DNA of 64,000 nucleotides from Chthoniobacter flavus (GTDB lineage Bacteria > Verrucomicrobiota > Verrucomicrobiia > Chthoniobacterales > Chthoniobacteraceae), in assembly GCA_945861435.1 (NCBI GenBank), contig CAMAUX010000003.1:1-64000 (forward strand), in the 5' to 3' direction. Under the pieces are notes generated by a model. That model was not told the origin of the DNA. It saw nothing but the letters and a program-made list of their open reading frames with translations, and searched no databases. A program made the translations under genes and the position numbers. Shown here in pieces: positions 55,377-63,898 of this stretch (position 1 is the first letter of the stretch; every line of letters starts with the position of its first letter).

Positions 55377-56563
55377 GTGGGATGGGGATCGAGGTGAGAG
55401 AGGTGGGGCGGTTTCGACTGCCTTGGGCGCTGTTTTGTTTCTGGGTGTTGATGGTGGGTTGGGTTTCGCCGGTTTTTGCGCATGCGCAGCGACAGAACGC
55501 GATGTGGGTTTTGTGGGAAAACGGCGGGGTGCGGCTGGGGATGCAGGTTTCGAGCGGGGAGATTGCTGCCGTCAGCGGGCTGGATCCTGCGCAGGCTGGG
55601 TCTGAGGGGTTTGATGCGGCTGCGAGGGAGCACGCGGTTTATGTGCTGGAACATGTGGAGGTGGGCGGAGATGGCGAAGCGCTGCAGGGCGCGCTGGTGA
55701 AGGTGACGCCGCCGGTCGCGGTGGGTGATGAGGAGGGGACGCTGTATCTTTTCGAGTTCTTCCATTCGTGGAAACGGGGTGTGCCCGAGCGGCTTGGGAT
55801 CAGCCATCGGATGCTCAAGGAATACGCGTACAGTCCCGGGCAACCGTGGGAGGTGAGTTATGTGGTGCGTTTCAAGCGGGAGGGATCTGAGGAGGTGGAG
55901 AGTCAGTTGCTGACGCGGACGCAGCCGGTGGAGTTCGGTGGGCGTGTGGAGCCCGGTGTGGCTGGGGCGGTTGGCGGAGGCGGAGTGGGGCGGTTTTTCC
56001 GGGAGGGGGTGCACCACATCCTGAGTGGGTACGATCACCTGCTTTTTGTGAGTGCGCTGGTGCTTGTGGCCGGGAGTTTCTGGGGGATGGTGCGGGTGAT
56101 CGGGGCGTTCACCCTCGCTCACACGGTGACGCTGGTGTTGTCGGTGTTCGGCTGGGTGCGGCTCTCTTCGGCGGTGGTGGAGCCTGCGATTGCGGCCAGC
56201 ATCGTGTGTGTGGCGGTGGAAAATCTGCTGTGGCCGGGCCGCACGGGTTCGTGGATGCGCACGGTGGTGGCGTTTGCCTTTGGCCTCGTGCACGGACTGG
56301 GCTTTGCGGGCGGGCTGCTTTCGGCGATGGAGGGGTTGCCCGGGACGGAGGTGCTGCTGGCGCTTGCGGGATTCAGCGCGGGGGTGGAAATCGGGCACCA
56401 GATGGTGGTGCTGCCGCTCTGCGGTTTGGTGGGGTGGGCGGGAGCGCGCTGGCCTGCAGGGCCCTCCCGAAGTGGTGCGGAGACGGTGTTGCAGCGCTAC
56501 GGGTCCGCAGGGATCGGCTTGGCCGGTTTATACTATCTTGTGCTCGCGCTCGGGTTGCTGTGA
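55373..56563 (+). CDS. HupE/UreJ-like membrane protein
   Basis: The 396-residue protein has an N-terminal signal sequence, an exported domain of about 170 residues, and a C-terminal membrane half with about six or seven helices. The HupE/UreJ_2 signature GVHHILSGYDHLLFVSALVLV is near 211-231. Histidines recur in later helices (FTLAHTVTLVLSVFG, FGLVHGLGFAGGL, GVEIGHQMVVLPLCG), consistent with nickel, cobalt or other metal permeation proposed for this family. No hydrogenase or urease genes are nearby. GTG at 55373 overlaps the previous stop; ATG at 55382 is an alternative. Confidence 0.85.
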   Translation: MSGMGIEVREVGRFRLPWALFCFWVLMVGWVSPVFAHAQRQNAMWVLWENGGVRLGMQVSSGEIAAVSGLDPAQAGSEGFDAAAREHAVYVLEHVEVGGDGEALQGALVKVTPPVAVGDEEGTLYLFEFFHSWKRGVPERLGISHRMLKEYAYSPGQPWEVSYVVRFKREGSEEVESQLLTRTQPVEFGGRVEPGVAGAVGGGGVGRFFREGVHHILSGYDHLLFVSALVLVAGSFWGMVRVIGAFTLAHTVTLVLSVFGWVRLSSAVVEPAIAASIVCVAVENLLWPGRTGSWMRTVVAFAFGLVHGLGFAGGLLSAMEGLPGTEVLLALAGFSAGVEIGHQMVVLPLCGLVGWAGARWPAGPSRSGAETVLQRYGSAGIGLAGLYYLVLALGLL

Positions 56564-56618
56564 TCGGAGCGGGGCCCGCTGCTGAAGCGGCGGTCTGCGT
56601 GTCTGGGCGCGAGTGGGA

Positions 56619-58115
56619 TTAGTCGTCGTCGGGGACGGGGTCGTCGGCGCGGAAGGGTTTGCCTTCCCATGTGAGGGCGCCGGTTTGGGGGTCGTAGGTG
56701 AGGACGCGCGGGGCGTTGGTTTGGACGGCAGGGAGGTTGGTGGTTGGGAGCCATCGAGCGAGTTCGGCTTTGGTGGAGGCGAGGGAGGGCTCGGCGGCGA
56801 GGTTCTTCCATTCGTTGGGGTCGGCGTGTTCGTCGTAGAGTTCCTCGGATTGGTTGGCATAGCGAATGTAGCGCCAGCGGTCGGTGCGGACGGAGTGGTT
56901 GTTCCGGGAGGCGGTGGTGATGGCGGGCCACGCGCGTGCGGCTGAGGCGTCTTGGAGTTGGGGTGTGAGGCTGTGCCCCTCGAGGTCAGTGCGCGCGGGG
57001 AAGCCGGTCATTTCGAGGAGGGTTGGGAAGATGTCGAGGAGTTCGACGGGCGCTTTGCAGCGCGATCCCGGGGTGACGCCCGGCCCTGCGAAGAGGAGGG
57101 GAACGCGTGTGGAGCGTTCCCAAAGGGTGTTCTTTCCCGTGATGAGTTTCTCGCCGAGATGCCAGCCGTGGTCGCTCCAGAGGACGACGATGGTGTTGTC
57201 GGCGCGGCCGGATTCCTTGAGGGCTTGGAGGACGCGGCCGAGTTGGGCGTCCATGAATGTGGTGCAGGCGAGGTAGGCGCGGACGAGCGGCGTCCACTCG
57301 TTGTTTTTGCGGAGGGTGGCGAGACGCGGTTCGGGCAGCTTCCAGTGGAGGAACCAGGAGAAGGGAGGCGTGTCGTTGCGGTCCGAATCGAGGACGGGCG
57401 GGAGTTGGACTTTGTCGGAGGGGAAGAGATCGAACCACTTCTGTGGGGCGAAGAGTGCGACGTGCGGGAGGCGGAAGCCGCAACCGATGAAGAAGGGTTT
57501 TTCGACCGGGGCGTTGCGGATGGCATCGATGGCGGCGTTTGCGATTGCGTGGTCACCGACGTCCTCGTCGCGATCGGGGAACGGGCCCCAGTCCATGGCT
57601 GGATGGGGAGAGCCTGGCAGTTTGGCGAAGGGTTTGGCTGGTTTGGGGGTGGGCTTTGTCTGGGCCCATGTTTGGAATTCCGCGAGGCGGTCGCGTGGGC
57701 GGATGGCGCCGTCGTGATGGATTTTGCCGCAGGTGAAGCTGTGCCAGCCTGCTTGGGTGAAGGTTTGGGGAAGGGTGACGAGGGTTTTGGTGGTGTCGAC
57801 GTCGCGGATGCCCGGAGTGAGGCCGTAGATGCCGGTGCTGGAGGGGCGGTGTCCTGTAAGGAGGCTGGAGCGGGAGGGGTTGCAGAGGGGGGCCTGGCAG
57901 TGGGCGTTGGTGAAGAGGGTGCCGCGTGCGGCGAGGGCGTCGAGATTAGGGGTGTGGGCTTGGGGATGTCCGGAGAGGCAGCCGACCCAGTCGTTGAGGT
58001 CGTCGACTGCGAAGAAGAGGATACTTGGGGGCTGCGCGGCGTGGGATAAGGCGGCGGCAGCCAGCCATGCGAGTGCGAGCAGCAGGGCTCGGGACGACGA
58101 GGGAAGGCGTTTCAT
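56619..58115 (-). CDS. Secreted sulfatase (iduronate-2-sulfatase-like)
   Basis: The 498-residue exported sulfatase has a signal peptide (SSRALLLALAWLAAAALSHA), the metal loop FAVDDLNDWVGCL, and the formylglycine motif CNPSR followed by SSLLTGHRPSSTGIYG. GKIHHDG, FFIGCGFRLPHVALFAPQKW and VLWSDHGWHLGEK complete it. The FAVDDLNDW and LPHVALFAPQKW wording is typical of iduronate-2-sulfatase-like members. It lies 58 bases downstream of the glmS stop on the same strand. ATG at 58115 starts the signal peptide; another at 58130 adds five residues. It converges on the HupE-like gene. Confidence 0.9.
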   Translation of the reverse strand: MKRLPSSSRALLLALAWLAAAALSHAAQPPSILFFAVDDLNDWVGCLSGHPQAHTPNLDALAARGTLFTNAHCQAPLCNPSRSSLLTGHRPSSTGIYGLTPGIRDVDTTKTLVTLPQTFTQAGWHSFTCGKIHHDGAIRPRDRLAEFQTWAQTKPTPKPAKPFAKLPGSPHPAMDWGPFPDRDEDVGDHAIANAAIDAIRNAPVEKPFFIGCGFRLPHVALFAPQKWFDLFPSDKVQLPPVLDSDRNDTPPFSWFLHWKLPEPRLATLRKNNEWTPLVRAYLACTTFMDAQLGRVLQALKESGRADNTIVVLWSDHGWHLGEKLITGKNTLWERSTRVPLLFAGPGVTPGSRCKAPVELLDIFPTLLEMTGFPARTDLEGHSLTPQLQDASAARAWPAITTASRNNHSVRTDRWRYIRYANQSEELYDEHADPNEWKNLAAEPSLASTKAELARWLPTTNLPAVQTNAPRVLTYDPQTGALTWEGKPFRADDPVPDDD

Positions 58116-58172
58116 TGGGGCGTGAAGCACCGAACCCCGGAGGCCGGGTTTTGTTGCAGGGAGCGCGAGCCG

Positions 58173-60026
58173 TTATTCGACGGTGACGCTCTTGGCGAGG
58201 TTGCGGGGTTTGTCGACGTCGCAACCGAGGGCGACGGCGGTGTGGTAGGCCAGGAGTTGGAGGGGGATGGCGGTGAGGATGGGTGAGAGGAAATCCGGGC
58301 AGCGCGGGATGGCGATGATGTCGTTGGCGATTTGATCGAGCTTGGAGCAGCCCTCGGTGGTGATGGCAATGACGGGGCCTTTGCGGGCGCGAACCTCCTC
58401 GATGTTGGAGATGTTTTTTTCCAGAACGCCGTCTTCCGGGGCGATGAAGATGGAGGGGAGTTCCGGGGTGATGAGGGCGATGACACCGTGCTTGAGTTCG
58501 GCGCTGGGATGGCCGCTGGCGTGGATGTAACTGATCTCCTTCATCTTGAGGGCGCCTTCGAGGGCGACCGGGTAATTGTACTGGCGGCCGAGGAACATCA
58601 TGGCCTTGGAGTGAGCGTATTTTTGGGCGATGGCCTTGATGTGGGCGTCGCACTCGAGGATGCGTGCGACCTTGTCCGGGAGTGCTTCGAGTTCATCGAT
58701 GATCCGGCGGCCTTCGGTGCTGCCGAGGTGGCGGATGCGACCGAGGAGGAGGCCGATGAGGGAGAGGATGGTGACTTGGGAGGTGAAGGACTTGGTGGCG
58801 GCGACACCGATTTCGGGCCCCGCGTGCATGTAGACGCCGCCGTCGCTTTCGCGTGCGATGGTGCTGGCGACGTTGTTGCAGATGCCGAGTGCGCGGTGTC
58901 CCTTGCGGCGGCTTTCGCGGAGCGCGGCGAGGGTGTCCGCGGTTTCGCCGCTCTGGCTGATGCAGAAGACGAGGGTGTCGCGGGTGATGGGGAGGTTGCG
59001 GTAGCGCAGTTCGCTGGCGAACTCGACCTCGCAGGGGAGGCGTGCGAGGGATTCGATGATATACTCGCCGCAGAGGGCAGCGTGGCTGGCGGTGCCGCAG
59101 CCTGTGAGGATGATGCGGTCCACGGCGCGCAGTTCCGCGTTGGACATCTGGAGGCCGCCGAGGACGGCGGTGGACTCCTCGCGGTTGAGGCGCCCGCGCA
59201 TGGCGTCGCGGATGGTGGCGGGTTGCTCGAAGATTTCCTTGAGCATGTAGTGGGGGTAGTCGCCGCGGCTGACGTCCTGCTCGGAGAACTCGACCCTGCT
59301 GACTTCGAAGCCGCCTCCTTTGCCTGCGAGGCTGGAGATTTCGAAGTCATCGGATCCGAGGCAGACGATGTCGTAGTCCTTGAGGTATACGGCATCGCGG
59401 GTGTGGGCGACGATGGCGCTGACGTCGCTGGCGAAGAAGTTCTCGCCCTTTCCGATGCCGAGGACGAGGGGGCTTCCGCGTCGGGCGCCGAGGAGCAGGT
59501 CCGGGAGGTCTTGGTGAAGGAGGACGATGCCGTAGGTGCCGACGACCTGTCTGAGAGCGGTGCGGAGTGCATCGACGAGGCGCTCCTTTGATGGGGGCAG
59601 GATGGAGGCTTCGTAATGTTTGCCGATGAGGTGAGCGAGCACCTCGGTGTCCGTCTGAGACTCGAACTGGTGGCCTTCGCTGGCGAGTTGGTCGCGGAGG
59701 GTGGCGTAGTTTTCGATGACGCCGTTGTGGACTAGGACGAGGCGCCTGCTTTGGTCGAAGTGGGGGTGGGCGTTCTGGTCGGTGACGGCGCCGTGTGTGG
59801 CCCAGCGGGTGTGGGAGATGCCGGTGTTGCCCGCGGCAGGGGACTGCTCAAGGAGCTCAGCGAGGCTGGAGATGCGGCCGATTCGCTTGCGTACGCCGAT
59901 CTGGCCAAGGGGGTCCAGAACTGCGACCCCGGCGCTGTCGTAGCCGCGGTATTCGAGGCGGCGCAATCCGTCGATGAGAATGGGGGCCGCATTGTTTTTG
60001 CCGATGTATCCGATGATTCCGCACAT
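58173..60026 (-). CDS. glmS: Glutamine--fructose-6-phosphate aminotransferase (isomerizing)
   Basis: GlmS makes glucosamine 6-phosphate for peptidoglycan and lipid A. The 617 residues have the N-terminal glutaminase domain with nucleophile Cys2 (MCGIIGYIG), RWATHG near 75, LVHNGVIENY, and two SIS domains (ILTGCGTASHAALCGEYIIE, CISQSGETADTLAALRESRRKGHRALGICN). The protein ends with the conserved DVDKPRNLAKSVTVE. Everything is in place for activity. No glmS ribozyme was recognised in the 176-base leader. It diverges from glgC, so two hexose-phosphate drains share an intergenic region. Confidence 0.97.
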   Translation of the reverse strand: MCGIIGYIGKNNAAPILIDGLRRLEYRGYDSAGVAVLDPLGQIGVRKRIGRISSLAELLEQSPAAGNTGISHTRWATHGAVTDQNAHPHFDQSRRLVLVHNGVIENYATLRDQLASEGHQFESQTDTEVLAHLIGKHYEASILPPSKERLVDALRTALRQVVGTYGIVLLHQDLPDLLLGARRGSPLVLGIGKGENFFASDVSAIVAHTRDAVYLKDYDIVCLGSDDFEISSLAGKGGGFEVSRVEFSEQDVSRGDYPHYMLKEIFEQPATIRDAMRGRLNREESTAVLGGLQMSNAELRAVDRIILTGCGTASHAALCGEYIIESLARLPCEVEFASELRYRNLPITRDTLVFCISQSGETADTLAALRESRRKGHRALGICNNVASTIARESDGGVYMHAGPEIGVAATKSFTSQVTILSLIGLLLGRIRHLGSTEGRRIIDELEALPDKVARILECDAHIKAIAQKYAHSKAMMFLGRQYNYPVALEGALKMKEISYIHASGHPSAELKHGVIALITPELPSIFIAPEDGVLEKNISNIEEVRARKGPVIAITTEGCSKLDQIANDIIAIPRCPDFLSPILTAIPLQLLAYHTAVALGCDVDKPRNLAKSVTVE

Positions 60027-60202
60027 AAACGCGGCGGACGAGTATCAGCAGGAATGCATGCGGGCAAATGCGCTTTCGGGCTCTGGGGGCTGGATCAGGG
60101 CGGGCCATGAAGGCCGGGGCGGGGGTGTTGGCATGGTGTGTGTGAGAGAATTCTTTCTGTCCAGCGGGGTGTGCGCGGCTGTAAAGTTCGAGGCTTGATT
60201 TT

Positions 60203-61495
60203 ATGAGTTCCTCCCCTTGGCCAGCACTGAATGAGAAGACCCTTGCGATCATTATGGGAGGAGGTGCGGGCAGCCGGCTTTTTCCGCTGACCAAGGAGCG
60301 GAGCAAGCCTGCGGTGCCGCTTGCGGGTAAGTATCGTCTGGTGGACATCCCGATCAGCAACTGCATCAACGCAGGGCTGCGGAGGATCTACGTGTTGACG
60401 CAGTTTAACAGCGCCTCGCTGCACCGGCACATCTCGGCGAGTTACAAGTTCGACAACTTTTCGCGCAGCTTTGTGGAGATCCTCGCGGCGCAGCAGACGC
60501 CGACGGCGACGAGTTGGTACCAGGGGACGGCGGATGCGGTCCGGCAGAACCTGCGCGATTTCCTGCAGCAGCCTTACGAGTACTTCGTGATTCTAAGCGG
60601 GGACCAGCTTTACCGGATGGATTTTCGGGATGTGCTAAAGCAGCACATCGAGTCGGAGGCGGAGTTGACGATCGCGACGATTCCTGTGCAGCGGGAGGCG
60701 GCATCGGGGTTTGGGATCATGCACACGGACGCGAGCCAGCGGATCACTCACTTTGTTGAGAAGCCGAAGGATCCTGCGGTGTTGGATGGGTTGCGGATTC
60801 CGGCTGAGTTGCTGCCGACGCTTGGGTTGCCCGAGGGCGCGGAGCTGTATCAGGCGTCGATGGGGATTTACGTCTTTAATCGTTCGGCGTTGATCAAGGC
60901 TCTGGACAACGAGCACGTGGACTTTGGCAAGCATGTGATTCCGGAGATGATCAGGAGTCATCGAGTGCGTGCCTATATTTTCCAAGGGTACTGGGAGGAT
61001 ATCGGAACGATTCGTTCTTTTTTTGATGCGAATCTGAACCTGACCAATCCGGTGCCGGAATTTAGTTTTTTCGATGCGGGCGCCGCAGTTTACACGCATG
61101 CGCGGTTTCTTCCCGGGAGCAAGATCAACGGGGCCACGGTGAGCAACGCGATTATTTCAGACGGCTGCATTATCGACGGGGCGGTGATCGAGCGGTCGGT
61201 AATCGGCGTGCGCAGCTATATCAAGGGAGGGACGACGATCCGCAACAGCATTGTAATGGGTGCGGACTTCTATGACGTGAATCGGCCGGTGGGAGACTCC
61301 GGGCCTGAGCTTGGGATTGGACGCGACTGCGTGATCGACCACGCAATTATCGACAAGAACGCGCGGATCGGGAATGGGGTGGTGGTGACTCCCGAAGGGA
61401 AGCCCGAGGATTTCGATGGTCCGAACTTCTATGTGCGCGATGGAATCGTGATCGTGCCGAAGGGGGCCGTGATCGAGGACGGGACGCGGATTTGA
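60203..61495 (+). CDS. glgC: Glucose-1-phosphate adenylyltransferase
   Basis: GlgC forms ADP-glucose from glucose 1-phosphate and ATP for glycogen synthesis. The 430 residues start with the nucleotide-binding segment IIMGGGAGSRLFPLTKERSKPAVPLAGKYRLVDIPISNC, then FVILSGDQLYRMDF, VEKPKDP, MGIYVFNR and GYWEDIGTI, and end in a left-handed beta-helix (NAIISDGCIIDGAVIERSVIG). The wording is closer to cyanobacterial and plant enzymes than to E. coli. CGAGG about 11 bases upstream is a modest ribosome-binding site. No other glycogen genes lie in the window. Confidence 0.96.
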   Translation: MSSSPWPALNEKTLAIIMGGGAGSRLFPLTKERSKPAVPLAGKYRLVDIPISNCINAGLRRIYVLTQFNSASLHRHISASYKFDNFSRSFVEILAAQQTPTATSWYQGTADAVRQNLRDFLQQPYEYFVILSGDQLYRMDFRDVLKQHIESEAELTIATIPVQREAASGFGIMHTDASQRITHFVEKPKDPAVLDGLRIPAELLPTLGLPEGAELYQASMGIYVFNRSALIKALDNEHVDFGKHVIPEMIRSHRVRAYIFQGYWEDIGTIRSFFDANLNLTNPVPEFSFFDAGAAVYTHARFLPGSKINGATVSNAIISDGCIIDGAVIERSVIGVRSYIKGGTTIRNSIVMGADFYDVNRPVGDSGPELGIGRDCVIDHAIIDKNARIGNGVVVTPEGKPEDFDGPNFYVRDGIVIVPKGAVIEDGTRI

Positions 61496-61505
61496 TGCGT
61501 ACCCC

Positions 61506-61521
61506 GCCCAAGGCTTTGGGC
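61506..61521. terminator. Hairpin between convergent glgC and DUF1460 gene
   Basis: GCCCAA at 61506-61511 pairs with TTGGGC at 61516-61521 across a four-base loop, in the 28-base gap between convergent stop codons. Position suggests a shared terminator. No strong T-run follows. Confidence 0.45.
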
Positions 61522-61523
61522 CA

Positions 61524-62411
61524 TTACTTGAGCGGTCGTGCGACGAGGATGCCTGCGTCGGTGCGGTAACGGTTGAGGTAGTCGCTGAGGCGGGAGTCGA
61601 GGACAACCTTCCCGTAGTTGCGTGGGGAGGAGGCGTGCATGAAATGAAGGACGCCGTCTTCGGTTCGGTATGCGAGGCCTACATGGGAGGTTCCGATGCC
61701 ACCTGGGTCGTGGGTGGTGATGCCGATGATGTCGCCGGAGCGGAGCTTGGATTCGATCTTGGGGACGGCTTCCTTTGGAATGTGGTACATGGGAGCATCG
61801 CTGACGCGCTGTTCCATGGTGCGGATGCCTTGGCGGAGGGAGGGGTCGGCCTTGAGGTAGCGGTAGCTTTTCCAGTTGATGGTCATCTCATTGGCGGTGT
61901 GTGAGACCTTGATTCCGCCGAGTTTGCGCGTGAGGTCCTCGACAAGGCCGCGCTGGTGGTTATCACTAAACCATTCCTCAAGGTAATGGAGTCGCGAGAG
62001 GTAGGTTCCGTCACATTGACCGGACCGGTAGCGGTCGAGTTCGATATGACGGAGCATTGTTTGCGGCGTCCAATTTCCCTGGGGTTCGCCGAGCATGCGG
62101 GCGAAGGCTAGGGCGCTTTCAAAGAAGGTCCAGCAGTCGAGGCCAGCGAGGTTGGTGGAGGGTGCCTCGATGCGGTCGTGGATCTCGAGTGTGTGGGACT
62201 TGTAGGGGGTGCCGCAGAGTGCAAGCCCGATGGCGGCGGTGCGCTCGCCGATGGGGAGGGTTTTCCACTGGGAGGCGCTGAGGAGGAGCTGGTCGAACTG
62301 TGGCTGGCCCTTGAAGACGGTGGAGAGAGGGAGATCGGCGGAGGCGGATCGAGCCGGGGAGGCGCAGAGGAGACAGGCAAAGGCGAGGATGAAGGGGAAT
62401 GGGAGGCGCAC
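61524..62411 (-). CDS. Exported DUF1460 cysteine peptidase/amidase-like protein
   Basis: The 295-residue exported protein has a signal peptide (FPFILAFACLLCASPARS) and a DUF1460 domain of the NlpC/P60 superfamily. The catalytic Cys is Cys93 in NLAGLDCWTFFESA and the His is in GIGTSHVGLAYR near 245, followed by a short polar segment. Members are known as N-acetylmuramoyl-alanine amidase-like proteins, so cell-wall peptide cleavage is plausible. WTFFE replaces the commoner TTFVE. It converges on glgC. Confidence 0.85.
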   Translation of the reverse strand: MRLPFPFILAFACLLCASPARSASADLPLSTVFKGQPQFDQLLLSASQWKTLPIGERTAAIGLALCGTPYKSHTLEIHDRIEAPSTNLAGLDCWTFFESALAFARMLGEPQGNWTPQTMLRHIELDRYRSGQCDGTYLSRLHYLEEWFSDNHQRGLVEDLTRKLGGIKVSHTANEMTINWKSYRYLKADPSLRQGIRTMEQRVSDAPMYHIPKEAVPKIESKLRSGDIIGITTHDPGGIGTSHVGLAYRTEDGVLHFMHASSPRNYGKVVLDSRLSDYLNRYRTDAGILVARPLK

Positions 62412-62531
62412 AGGGCGTAAACAAAGACGCGGAGTGCAGGGTCGTCAACCGCAGTCTATGGGCTTGGAAATCGGATCTAGTTTTGCTAGCAAAAGCCGTC
62501 CCGGATTTCCGGGGCACAACCTTCATAACTT

Positions 62532-62764
62532 ATGGCGACCTACGTGTACGAAACCATCCCCCAGAAGCCCGGAAAGAAACCGCGGCAGTTTGAGGTTCAA
62601 CAAAGCATGAGTGCGCCGGCCCTGACACACTGTCCCGAGAGTGGGGAACCGGTGCGGCGAGTGGTGGTGGGCGGGAGCATTATCACTCGGGGGACATCGA
62701 TCCTATCGATGAACAGGCCAAAGAGGCGTGGTTGAAGGCCGCGCAGGCCGGCTTGGGCTGTTAG
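62532..62764 (+). pseudogene. FmdB-like small zinc-ribbon-type gene broken by a frameshift
   Basis: The intact part, MATYVYETIPQKPGKKPRQF then HCPESGEPVRRVVVGG, matches the small FmdB-type zinc-ribbon family, with the usual cysteine pairs mostly gone. In the starting frame it ends at 62735 with an unlikely tail (MNRPKRRG). One base added to the G5 run at 62689-62693 instead gives GDIDPIDEQAKEAWLKAAQAG and a stop at 62762-62764, a natural acidic-helical end. I therefore read it as one gene with a -1 slip. This may be real or a sequencing error. Its end overlaps the convergent gene's stop. Confidence 0.65.
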
Positions 62765-63579
62765 GAAAGCCGTAGGATATCGCGCAGGCACTGGATCCAG
62801 AGGTAGAACATTCCGCGCCAAGAGTAGCGTACTTCGCCCTCTGTGGTTCGGCTGAGGAGGCCGCCGTCGAGGTTGTGCTGGATCTGGGATCGGCAGTCGC
62901 CCTGGATGAGGTCGGTGAGTTGGTCGGGGTCGATGTCCAGCAGTGCCTCGTGGTCGACGCCGTGCAGTTGAAGGAATTCGCGGTGCAGCGCGTGAAGCGT
63001 TTCAAATCCGAGGTGGCCCTGCACTTGGTTGATTTGCCAGTGCGGTGCGAGCCTGAGGTGGGGTGAGAAAGGGTTGTTCCAAGTGGTCCATACCCTGCCG
63101 TCCTTCGCCCGTGATGAGAGGCTGATGTAGTAAAAGGCGGTGCTGCTGTGTTCGATGAGGCAGATGGCGCCGTGGGTGCGTTCGTCCGGGCGGTGGAAGA
63201 GCCGGAAAAACTGATCCGTGCCGCCCCATTCCCAGCCGCAATCCTCGACGTGCTCGAATGAAGCGAGCTCAATTTCCGCGGTAAGTTCCTCCAAGGGAGG
63301 GAAGCTGTCTTCGTCCGGCGCGGCACGGCGGCGGAGGTGCTGGTCGATTGGGAGCGAAAGTTTGCGTGTGCGGGTGAGGATTTCGATCCAGGGCAGGAAA
63401 AGCCAGCTCGCCACGCAGAATACGCCCACGGGCCATGAATTGGTGAGCCGCCACCCACAGAGAAAAGATGCGGAGAGGATGCCAAGGGTGCCGAGCCTGC
63501 GGGACCAAAGGCGGTCGAAGCTCCGGAGGCTGAAGCTGAGGAGAAGAACTCCTGCAATGAGGAGGGTGGAGGAAAGCAC
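62761..63579 (-). CDS. Membrane-anchored protein of unknown function
   Basis: The 272-residue protein has two or three hydrophobic segments near the N-terminus (LLIAGVLLLSFSL, LGILSASFLCGW, VGVFCVASWLFLPWI) and then about 190 soluble residues, probably cytoplasmic. The soluble part contains Trp-rich strands (DCGWEWGGTDQFFRLFHRPDE, AICLIEHSSTAFYYISLSSRAKDGRVWTTWNNPFSP). No family is recognised. Near the C-terminus SWRGMFYLWIQCLRDILRLS forms an amphipathic helix. It follows the glutaredoxin gene after 37 bases on the same strand and may be co-transcribed. Confidence 0.65.
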   Translation of the reverse strand: MLSSTLLIAGVLLLSFSLRSFDRLWSRRLGTLGILSASFLCGWRLTNSWPVGVFCVASWLFLPWIEILTRTRKLSLPIDQHLRRRAAPDEDSFPPLEELTAEIELASFEHVEDCGWEWGGTDQFFRLFHRPDERTHGAICLIEHSSTAFYYISLSSRAKDGRVWTTWNNPFSPHLRLAPHWQINQVQGHLGFETLHALHREFLQLHGVDHEALLDIDPDQLTDLIQGDCRSQIQHNLDGGLLSRTTEGEVRYSWRGMFYLWIQCLRDILRLS

Positions 63580-63616
63580 GGTGGCTCGGGTTTCTCGGTC
63601 GATTGTGGGATGGAAC

Positions 63617-63868
63617 CTACGGTGCGAGGCCGTGCATTTTGAGGAATTCCGGAAGTTGCTCCGGGCCGAAGTCTGCGAGCATGTGGGTGTCGTCGATGAC
63701 GAGTGTGGGTGTGTATCGTTGCCCTGAAATATTGATCATCGATTGATAGGCGGCTGGATCTGCGAGGACGTCCGCGAGTTCGTAGGGGACCCCTCGGGTG
63801 TCGAGCCACTCCTGAGCTTGAACGCACCAAGGGCACGTGCGTTTTACGTAGAGCTTGAGATGGGCCAT
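63617..63868 (-). CDS. Glutaredoxin-family protein
   Basis: The 83-residue protein has the glutaredoxin fold with active site CPWC at residues 12-15, cis-proline Pro54 in YTPTLVID, and a closing ADFGPEQLPEFL helix. In this short form the usual GG before the last helix is DFG. It probably reduces protein disulfides or mixed disulfides in the cytosol. The start lies 30 bases after the stop of a partial gene on the same strand. Confidence 0.88.
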   Translation of the reverse strand: MAHLKLYVKRTCPWCVQAQEWLDTRGVPYELADVLADPAAYQSMINISGQRYTPTLVIDDTHMLADFGPEQLPEFLKMHGLAP

Positions 63869-63898
63869 GAGCGCTGTATGGGAGGAGAAAGTGAGACT

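Noticed and set aside
60027-60202. glmS ribozyme in the glmS leader
   Set aside because: I could not find the conserved core or paired elements; the gap is short and shared with glgC.
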